Assembly (NCBI GenBank): GCA_038237515.1
Contig: JBBRYP010000003.1
Span: 42,647-106,646 of the forward strand
Length of the DNA: 64,000 nt
Direction: 5' to 3'
Source: JBBQDZ01 sp038237515
GTDB taxonomy: Bacteria; Actinomycetota; Thermoleophilia; Gaiellales; Gaiellaceae
Below the pieces are notes generated by a model that saw only the letters and a list, made by a program, of their open reading frames with translations, had not been told where the DNA came from and made no database searches. The position numbers and the translations under genes are program-made. Of the stretch, positions 58,214 to 64,000 are shown one piece after another (position 1 is the first letter of the stretch; each line of letters begins with the position of its first letter).

Positions 58214-58632
58214 GCGCACTTCCGGCACGTGCCGTAGACGTCGGCCTCGTGGCTCTCGGCGGCGAAGCCGTATCGCCTCTTGAGCTCGGCCGCAGCCGGT
58301 GCGCTGCAGAGCTCGGTCTCCTCCACCGACCCGCAGCGGATGCAGACCAGATGATGGTGGTGCCCTGGAGCGCAGCGGATGTAGGCCGCGCGGCCGTCGC
58401 CGGTAAGCGGCCGGACGGCGCCGCTTCGGCGCAGAAGCTCGACGGTGCGATATGTGGTGGCGAGTCCCAGCTGCGGATGGAGCCGACGGGCCCGGTCGTA
58501 GATCTCGACGACGGTGAAGTTGCCTTGCCAGGCGGCGATCGTGTCCACGACTGCACGGCGCTGAGCGGTCGGGCGAGCGCCTGCCGGGAGGCGCAGCGGG
58601 AGGTTCGTCGCGGGGGTCCGGCGGGTCGCCAA
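58210..58632 (-). CDS. Fur-family metalloregulator (probably Zur-like)
   Basis: The 140-residue protein has the Fur winged helix (PTAQRRAVVDTIAAWQG, TTYRTVELLRRSGAVR) and the dimerisation domain with HHHHLVCIRCGSVEE. Two CxxC pairs (CIRC, CRKC) form the structural zinc site. Coupling to a ZIP importer favours zinc sensing. I take the TTG at 58632: it gives the normal family length and leaves the operator just upstream instead of inside the gene. Confidence 0.85.
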   Translation of the reverse strand: MATRRTPATNLPLRLPAGARPTAQRRAVVDTIAAWQGNFTVVEIYDRARRLHPQLGLATTYRTVELLRRSGAVRPLTGDGRAAYIRCAPGHHHHLVCIRCGSVEETELCSAPAAAELKRRYGFAAESHEADVYGTCRKCA

Positions 58633-58634
58633 GA

Positions 58635-58649
58635 TGAGAATGATTATCA
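58635..58649. promoter_or_regulatory. Fur/Zur-type 7-1-7 operator
   Basis: TGAGAATGATTATCA matches the 7-1-7 inverted repeat TGATAATnATTATCA, with one mismatch between the arms. It lies two bases before the proposed start of the regulator gene, so the regulator probably represses itself and the ZIP transporter. Confidence 0.8.
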
Positions 58650-58658
58650 AATTCACTG

Positions 58659-58678
58659 CCGCCGGCAATCGCCGGCGG
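58659..58678. repeat. Perfect hairpin between the regulator and the M23 gene
   Basis: CCGCCGGC and GCCGGCGG pair perfectly around AATC. It lies in the divergent spacer, ten bases from the Fur-type operator. It could be a leader structure of the peptidase transcript or an insulator. Confidence 0.45.
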
Positions 58679-58715
58679 TCCTCGGCCGCCGGTCCTTTGC
58701 GCATAATGATTCGAG

Positions 58716-60485
58716 ATGGCGCGGCGTCTCATCCTCGCGTCCGGCTTGACGCTGCTCGTATTCACCGGCGCGGCGGCCGCCGGCGCGCCCCCGGCCCCCC
58801 AGCAGGCCGCCGCCTCGGCGCATGCCGTCGCGATCAGGATCGCCACCCCTGGACAGGAGGGAGCGGTCGTCGAAGCCGTCACGGCGCCACCGGATGCGGT
58901 GTCCTCCACCGGAGGCTACGCCTATCCCGCCGACGGCTCCATCCTCTCCGCCGGCGCAGTCACCTCGCGCGCTTCGGCAGGCGTCGAGGCACCGGTCCGG
59001 GCCGGCGCCTCCACCGAGATTCAGGCGCTCTCGCTCTTCGGCGGCGAGATCACCGCCGACAGCGTGAGCGCGACGGTTGCCGCCACCGCGACCGCGTCCA
59101 GCGGCGGCGGCGACTTCGACGGGACCGGGATCGCGAACCTCGTCGTCCTCGGTGCTCCCGTTCAGGTCTCGCCGGGTCTGCAGGTGCCCCTCGCCGACTG
59201 GGGCTCCCTCGCCGTGCTCTCCGAGGACGGCGTACCGGGAACCGCGGTGACCCCGCCCGGCTACCACGGCTCGCTGACGGCGCTCGACATCCGCGTCACC
59301 GCTGACCACGGCGGCCTCGCCGCCGGGAGCGAGATCGTCGTGGGCTACGCCGACGCAGCAGCGCAGAGTGCCTCCCCGCCGTCAACCACCACCACCACCA
59401 CGACGCCGCCGACGACCGCCACACCTCCTCCTACGACCGCTCCTCCGCCGCCGCCCATCGCCACGGCGGCGCCGCCGCCTGCCGCGACGACCTCGCCGGC
59501 TGCCGCACCGCCTCTGATCTCGAAGCCGAAGCCGGCGCCGAAGCCGAAGCCGAAGCCGAAGCCGGCGCCGCGCCCGAAGCCGGCGCCTCGGCCCGGAACG
59601 CGCCCGAAACAGCATCCGGTCGCGAAGGCAAAGGCCAAGGCGAATCCGAAGGCCGCCGCGGAGGCGCAGCCGAAGGCCAAACGGAAGAGCGGCGCCAAGC
59701 CGAGCCCGAAGGCCCAGCCGAAGCCGCCGGAGCCTCCGGAGGCGAAGCCCGGGGGCCGGCCGTCGGTGCACTTGCCGCCCCAGCTCGTGACGCCGCAGCT
59801 CGTCGCAGGCCCCTACGTCTTCCCGGTCTACGGCCCCTCAGGGTACTCGGACACCTTCGGCGCGCCTCGAGCCGACGTGGCGTGGCACCACGGGGACGAC
59901 ATCTTCGCGCCGCTCGGCGCGCCCATTGTCGCCGTCGCGAACGGTACCGTCTTCTCAGTCGGTTGGAACCACCTCGGCGGCTATCGGCTCTGGCTGCGCG
60001 ACCGGCAGGGCAACCAGTACTACTACGCCCACCTGTCCGCGTATTCGCCGCTCGCCATCAACGGACGGCGCGTCCGGGCGGGTGACGTGCTCGGGTTCGT
60101 CGGCAACACGGGTGACGCCGTGGGAACGCCGTACCACCTCCACTTCGAGGTGCATCCGGTGACGCTCCTCTACCTCGGCTACGACGGCGCCTCCGACCCC
60201 ACCACCTACCTGAACGCGTGGAAGCACCTGCGCGACATCCACTTCAAGCCGGCGGCCGGATGGGCGCCGCCGCCGCTTCCCGCCGGCCCGGGGGGCAAGA
60301 CGCCGGCCGCGCCCCCGCCGAGCGTCATCCTCCTCCAGGTGAACGACATCTCGTCCGCGAGCGGATTGGACCCCGGCTCGCTCGAGCGCGTGCTCGACGG
60401 CGCCGCCGGCGAGGGGGACGGTGCGTTGCTCGACCTGGCCTCACCCCCGCCGGCCGGCGGGCATCCTGTTCTACGCGCTCGCTAG
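58716..60485 (+). CDS. Secreted M23-family peptidoglycan endopeptidase with low-complexity linker
   Basis: The 589-residue protein has a signal peptide (residues 1-27) and a beta-rich N-terminal domain to about 210. A long threonine/proline segment and then a lysine-proline/alanine repeat region (KPKPAPKP-like) run to about 350, followed by an M23 domain. The zinc ligands are in WHHGDDIFA (near residue 390) and YHLHFEV (near 473). It would cut peptide cross-bridges outside the membrane. The basic linker could hold it to the wall. CATAAT at 58702 may be a -10 for a nearly leaderless transcript. Confidence 0.88.
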   Translation: MARRLILASGLTLLVFTGAAAAGAPPAPQQAAASAHAVAIRIATPGQEGAVVEAVTAPPDAVSSTGGYAYPADGSILSAGAVTSRASAGVEAPVRAGASTEIQALSLFGGEITADSVSATVAATATASSGGGDFDGTGIANLVVLGAPVQVSPGLQVPLADWGSLAVLSEDGVPGTAVTPPGYHGSLTALDIRVTADHGGLAAGSEIVVGYADAAAQSASPPSTTTTTTTPPTTATPPPTTAPPPPPIATAAPPPAATTSPAAAPPLISKPKPAPKPKPKPKPAPRPKPAPRPGTRPKQHPVAKAKAKANPKAAAEAQPKAKRKSGAKPSPKAQPKPPEPPEAKPGGRPSVHLPPQLVTPQLVAGPYVFPVYGPSGYSDTFGAPRADVAWHHGDDIFAPLGAPIVAVANGTVFSVGWNHLGGYRLWLRDRQGNQYYYAHLSAYSPLAINGRRVRAGDVLGFVGNTGDAVGTPYHLHFEVHPVTLLYLGYDGASDPTTYLNAWKHLRDIHFKPAAGWAPPPLPAGPGGKTPAAPPPSVILLQVNDISSASGLDPGSLERVLDGAAGEGDGALLDLASPPPAGGHPVLRAR

Positions 60486-60916
60486 CTCCCGTTCGTGCCG
60501 GAGTTCGAGCTCGAGTCGTACCCGAAGTCGTCGCTCCCGCCGCCGAACACCGTGTCTCGCAGCCAGCGACGGGTGTCGGGGCCCGTGACCGGGTTGAACA
60601 GGATCCCTAGCGCGATGCCGGTGAGGAGAAGCGTCGTCTTGCGGCTCTTGTGCGACTCCTTGCCCTGGGCACGCTTGGCAGCGTTCCGCAACTCGTCGAC
60701 CGCGGTCTTGAGGTTGTCCTGAATGTCCTTGTCGGTCGCGACGCGGGTCGCGACCCTCGTGACGCCGCGGTCTCCCATCAGCTCGTCGTAGACATCCCGG
60801 GCGGCGGTGAACGCGTTCTTCAGGTTGTCGCGTAGCTCGCCGTCCTGCAGCGCGCGCTCGACGTACGGTTTGACATTGCCCGCTGCGTCCGAAACCTTGT
60901 CCTTCGTCTTGGCCAT
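60482..60916 (-). CDS. YtxH-like membrane-associated protein
   Basis: The 144-residue protein has a helical, charged N-terminal half and one membrane segment (TTLLLTGIALGILFNP). The text after that segment, TGPDTRRWLRDTVFG, recalls the APxSGxETR motif of YtxH stress proteins. The end is glycine/serine-rich. AAAGGAAGG precedes the ATG at 60916. Its stop shares CTAG with the stop of the M23 gene. Confidence 0.6.
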   Translation of the reverse strand: MAKTKDKVSDAAGNVKPYVERALQDGELRDNLKNAFTAARDVYDELMGDRGVTRVATRVATDKDIQDNLKTAVDELRNAAKRAQGKESHKSRKTTLLLTGIALGILFNPVTGPDTRRWLRDTVFGGGSDDFGYDSSSNSGTNGS

Positions 60917-60938
60917 GCTGCGGCCTTCCTTTCGTTCG

Positions 60939-61484
60939 ATGGCTCCAATGAGGGTTCTACCACGGCGCCGGGCTGGCAAACCGTCGATCCTCGCGGTCGC
61001 GGCGCTCGTGGCCGGCTGCGGGGGAGCTTCCCACGGGCAGGCCACCCGAGCCGTCCACTCCGCACGCTTCAGCTTCCGAGCGCCTGAGTCGTGGCACGTC
61101 GGACACTCTGTGCGCGGGGTCACGGTGACGCGCAAGCCGGGCGATCCCGAGCTCCTGTCGGTGACGGTCTTCCCGCTCGCCCGAGCCTTTCGCCCGGCGC
61201 TCTGGCGCGAGGCGGTCACGGAACTCGATCGTGCGGCGGCCGGTCTCGCCGCCCGGGTGAAAGGTCAGCTGGAGGCGAGCGCCACGGTGACGGTCGCGGG
61301 CGCGCGGGCCAGGAGCTACGACCTCGCCTTCGAGCGGAGCGGCGAGAAGCTCGGCGAGCGGATCGTCTTCGTGCTGCGCGGCCGCCGCGAGTACCAGCTC
61401 CTCTGCCGCTGGCACGCCCCGCCCGACGCGGACGTGACGGCCGCGTGCGCCACGTTGAGCTCGTCCTTCAGGCCCGGCCGCTAG
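60939..61484 (+). CDS. Putative lipoprotein of unknown function
   Basis: The 181-residue product has a basic start, a hydrophobic core (ILAVAALVAGCGG) and a lipobox cysteine, then a 150-residue alpha/beta domain with SFRAPESWHVG. That domain resembles the small lipoproteins with a PsbP-like or LpqN-like fold, but the match is weak. ATG at 60939 or 60948 are both possible, and neither has a ribosome site. Only 22 bases separate it from the divergent YtxH-like gene. It overlaps lon tail to tail by 17 bases. Confidence 0.6.
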   Translation: MAPMRVLPRRRAGKPSILAVAALVAGCGGASHGQATRAVHSARFSFRAPESWHVGHSVRGVTVTRKPGDPELLSVTVFPLARAFRPALWREAVTELDRAAAGLAARVKGQLEASATVTVAGARARSYDLAFERSGEKLGERIVFVLRGRREYQLLCRWHAPPDADVTAACATLSSSFRPGR

Positions 61485-63867
61485 CCGCCTGACGCTCGTC
61501 CCTGGCTGCCCGCGGCCGCGCGGCCCGCCTTCCGTCCAGAGCCGCGGCGAAGACCTCCTCGACGGTGTCGACGAGGACGAAGGTGAGTGCCTCCCTCGTC
61601 TCGGCGGGCAGCTCGTCGAGATCGTGCTCGTTCTCGCGGGGCAGGATGACGCGGCTGATCCCCGCGCGCTGGGCGGCGAGCACCTTCTCCCGGATTCCGC
61701 CGACCGGCAGCACCTGACCCGTGAGCGTGAGCTCCCCGGTCATCGCCACCTCGGCTGAGACGGGCTCGGCGCGGACGAGCGAGGCGATCGCCGTCGCCAT
61801 CGTCACGCCCGCGGAGGGGCCATCCTTGGGGACGGCGCCGGCAGGGACGTGAACATGGATGTCCCGCTCGGCGAACCAGTCCTCGGCCAGGTCGAGGTTC
61901 GGCGCGTGCGAGCGGATCCAGGAGAGCGCGGCTTGCGCGGACTCCTGCATCACCTCGCCGATCTGGCCTGTGATCCGCAGGCGCCCACGGCCGGGATAGG
62001 CCGCCGCCTCGACGAACAGCACATCGCCACCGGCCGGCGTGTAGGCGAGGCCGGTCGCAACGCCGGGGTCGGAGGTGCGCTTGCGGACCTCGCCGGCGAA
62101 GCGCCGCGGGCCGAGCCACTCGCGCACCTTCTTCGCGTCGACGCGGATCCTGGTCGTCCGGCCGCGGGCGACGAGCGTGGCGGCCTTGCGGCACAGCGCG
62201 GCGATCTGCCGCTCGAGGTTGCGGACGCCTGCCTCTCGCGTGTACTCGCGGATGACGAGACGCAGCGCCGCCTCGGGAAGCGAGAGGCGCTTCCGGTCGA
62301 GGCCGTGCTCTCGGAGCTGCTTCGGCACGAGGTAGCGCTTCGCGATCCCGAGCTTCTCCTCCTCGGTGTAGCCGGAGAGGTGGATGACGTCCATGCGGTC
62401 GAGGAGCGGCGGCGGGATCGTGTCGAGCGAGTTGGCAGTGCAGATGAACAGCACTCGTGAGAGGTCGAACGGCAGGTCGAGGTAGTGATCCCGGAAGCTC
62501 GAGTGCTGCTCCGGATCGAGCACCTCGAGCATCGCGCTCGCGGGGTCGCCCCGGAAGTCGGCGCCGAGCTTGTCGATCTCGTCGACGAGGAAGACGGGGT
62601 TCAGCGACTCGGCGTCCCGAAGGGCCCGGATGATCGTGCCGGGCATCGCGCCGATGTAGGTGCGCCGGTGCCCGCGGATCTCCGCCTCGTCGCGTACGCC
62701 GCCGACGGAGATCCGGACGAAGCGGCGGCCGAGCGTCCGCGCGATCGAGTGCCCGAGGGAGGTCTTGCCAACCCCGGGCGGCCCGACGAAGCAGAGGATC
62801 GGGCCGGAGAGATCGTTCTTGAGCTTCGACACCGCCAGGTGCTCGACGATGCGCTCCTTGACCTTGTCGAGGTCGTAGTGGTCGGCGTCCAGCACCTTGC
62901 GAGCGGCGTCGAGGTCGAGCTTGTCGCGCGTCGTCTTGCCCCAGGGCAGGCAGAGGATCCACTCGAGGTAGGTGCGGATCACGCCGTACTCGGCGGCCGC
63001 GCTCGGAAGGCGCTCGAGTCGGGCGAGCTCGCGTGTCGCGGCCTTCCGCGCCTCCTCCGAGAGCTCGCACGACTCGACGCGCGCCCGCAGCTCCTGAAGC
63101 TCGGCCTGCTCGGGATCGCCCTCCCCGAGCTCCTCCTGGATCGTCCTCAGCTGCTGGCGCAGGAAGTACTCACGCTGGCCCTTCTCCAGCTCCGACTGCA
63201 CGCGGGCGCCGATCTCGAACAGGTCGAGCTCGCGCGTGAGGATCGAAGCCGTCGCGCGCAGTCGCTCCTCCACGTTCGCGAGCTCGAGCAGCCGTTGTTT
63301 CTCCTCGGTCTTCAGGCGCAGCGTCGAGGCGACGAGGTGGCAGAGGGCGCTCGGGTCGGCGACCTGCTCCGCCGCCTCGCGAAGCTCGTCGGGGAGGTAC
63401 GGGACGAGGGCGATGATGCGCCCGAAGAGGCCCTGGACGTTGCGCGTGAGCGCCTCCTGCTCCCGCGATTCGACGAGCTCGTCCGGCACCTCCTCGAACT
63501 CCCCGACGAGATACGGCTCCTCCTGAACCCGCTTCTCGAGGTGGATGCGCCCCAGCCCCTGCACGAGGATGCGGAGCGTGCCGTCGGGAACCCGAATCAG
63601 CTTGGTGACGAGCGCGGCCGTCCCGACCGCGTAGAGGTCGTCGAACGACGGCTCGCCCGGCTCCCCCGCCCGGGTTGTGACGAGCGCGACGAGCCGGTCT
63701 CCTGCGACCACGTCGTCGACCAGACGGATCGAGCGCTCCTGTCCGATCGCGAGCGGGGCGAGCGATTGCGGGAACACCACCGTCTCCTTCAACGGCAGCA
63801 CGGGCAGGAGCTTCGGGATCTCGACGTCGCTCTCGACGAACTCCGGCTCCAGGTTCCCCTCGCTCAT
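61468..63867 (-). CDS. lon: ATP-dependent protease La (Lon)
   Basis: The 799-residue protein has the Lon substrate-binding N-domain (KLLPVLPLKETVVFPQSLAP) and the AAA+ module with GPPGVGKTSLGHSIA and FLVDEIDKLGADF. The protease domain has the catalytic serine in KDGPSAGVTMATA and the lysine in VGGIREKVLAA. It degrades damaged and regulatory proteins. AAGG lies eight bases before the ATG. No HAIR or CIRCE heat-shock operator is visible in the 133 bases upstream. Confidence 0.96.
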   Translation of the reverse strand: MSEGNLEPEFVESDVEIPKLLPVLPLKETVVFPQSLAPLAIGQERSIRLVDDVVAGDRLVALVTTRAGEPGEPSFDDLYAVGTAALVTKLIRVPDGTLRILVQGLGRIHLEKRVQEEPYLVGEFEEVPDELVESREQEALTRNVQGLFGRIIALVPYLPDELREAAEQVADPSALCHLVASTLRLKTEEKQRLLELANVEERLRATASILTRELDLFEIGARVQSELEKGQREYFLRQQLRTIQEELGEGDPEQAELQELRARVESCELSEEARKAATRELARLERLPSAAAEYGVIRTYLEWILCLPWGKTTRDKLDLDAARKVLDADHYDLDKVKERIVEHLAVSKLKNDLSGPILCFVGPPGVGKTSLGHSIARTLGRRFVRISVGGVRDEAEIRGHRRTYIGAMPGTIIRALRDAESLNPVFLVDEIDKLGADFRGDPASAMLEVLDPEQHSSFRDHYLDLPFDLSRVLFICTANSLDTIPPPLLDRMDVIHLSGYTEEEKLGIAKRYLVPKQLREHGLDRKRLSLPEAALRLVIREYTREAGVRNLERQIAALCRKAATLVARGRTTRIRVDAKKVREWLGPRRFAGEVRKRTSDPGVATGLAYTPAGGDVLFVEAAAYPGRGRLRITGQIGEVMQESAQAALSWIRSHAPNLDLAEDWFAERDIHVHVPAGAVPKDGPSAGVTMATAIASLVRAEPVSAEVAMTGELTLTGQVLPVGGIREKVLAAQRAGISRVILPRENEHDLDELPAETREALTFVLVDTVEEVFAAALDGRRAARPRAARDERQAASGRA

Positions 63868-63892
63868 AGGTCAACCTTGCTTTTGGTTTTGC

Positions 63893-63910
63893 TTGTTCTT
63901 TGAAAACTGA
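63893..63910 (+). other. rRNA-leader-like motif at the right edge
   Basis: TTGTTCTTTGAAAACTGA matches the box A-type sequence found before 16S and 23S rRNA genes in many Gram-positive bacteria. The surrounding 40 bases are much more AT-rich than the window average, and a GGTGG-CTGA-CCACC hairpin follows at 63969-63982. An rRNA operon may start just past the edge. The motif could instead belong to the lon promoter region. Confidence 0.4.
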
Positions 63911-64000
63911 GAGCCCGCCCGCACGCAGTCAGCGCGGGTGTCGACCGGCGCGGTTCGTAGCGTCGGCTGGTGGCTGACCACCGCCGGGAGAGCGCCCTCG

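Noticed and set aside
59500..59760. Tandem DNA repeat or CRISPR-like array in the M23 gene
   Set aside because: The repetition comes from lysine-proline/alanine codons within one intact frame, a protein linker and not an array.

Overview
The window is a high-GC chromosomal segment from an actinobacterium and includes the replication-origin neighbourhood. The arrangement parB-parA-rsmG-jag-yidC-yidD-rnpA-rpmH (minus strand) facing dnaA-dnaN-recF-dciA-gyrB-gyrA (plus strand) is the classic one. The actinobacterial-type DnaA box TTGTCCACA, Ku/LigD repair genes and heavy use of GTG starts with 4-base overlaps fit Actinomycetota. A deep-branching class such as Thermoleophilia is my inference only. 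I see no phage, insertion sequence, CRISPR array or plasmid module, so most of the window is core genome.

Layout. 1-4.9 kb: an edge-truncated PIG-V-like mannosyltransferase, a lipoprotein solute-binding protein, a CPBP protease, an L,D-transpeptidase, a short membrane-anchored protein, chorismate mutase and, convergent, a bifunctional-nuclease-family protein. 5.1-6.8 kb: tRNA-Ile(GAT), then a beta-propeller gene of less GC-biased composition and an opposed beta-propeller remnant. 6.8-9.2 kb: an orphan DppB-type permease, an AraC-type regulator, a c-type cytochrome and a small unknown gene. 9.2-23.6 kb: partition and replication core, with a 304-bp rpmH-dnaA spacer that I propose as oriC, then a MerR-like regulator. 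23.6-31.3 kb: alpha-glucan phosphorylase, a GalT-like protein, an SPFH/NfeD pair, a large amidase and biotin ligase. 31.3-39.6 kb: type II fatty-acid synthesis (fabZ-fabH-fabD-fabG-fabF) and acetyl-CoA carboxyltransferase (accD-accA), interrupted by a YgjP-type metallopeptidase, a HAD hydrolase, an acetyltransferase stub and a zinc-ribbon ureohydrolase fusion; acpP is absent. 39.6-43.2 kb: a repeat-bearing spacer, then ku-ligD. 43.2-47.2 kb: NDH-2-like oxidoreductase, a DUF1998 helicase and a methyltransferase stub. 47.2-50.3 kb: a TPP riboswitch controlling thiD-thiM-thiE-thiL. 50.3-64 kb: a second orphan DppB permease, thioredoxin, a polyprenol-phosphate glycosyltransferase abutting divergent polX, HAD/GNAT genes, otsB, two half-size TauE proteins, a Fur-family regulator with its operator and a ZIP transporter, a secreted M23 peptidase, a YtxH-like protein, a lipoprotein and lon. 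The last 110 bases carry an rRNA-leader-like motif, so a ribosomal operon may begin just beyond the right edge.

How the genes work together. The core drives replication initiation and segregation, membrane-protein insertion and 50S/RNase P assembly. The fab/acc block with birA supplies malonyl-CoA and the elongation enzymes. The thi block phosphorylates HMP and thiazole, joins them and makes ThDP under riboswitch feedback. The Fur-family gene and ZIP transporter form an autoregulated metal-uptake unit.

The most informative unusual signal is translational. fabG, thiD, recF and the galT-like gene have no usable ATG, GTG or TTG start, but each has a well-placed CTG. Two further genes, rsmG and the membrane-anchored gene near 3.6 kb, lack even that. 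I did not find a convincing new multi-gene system. The best candidates for new biology are the zinc-ribbon ureohydrolase-like fusion with altered metal ligands, the paired orphan permeases, and the repeat-rich leader of the NHEJ genes.
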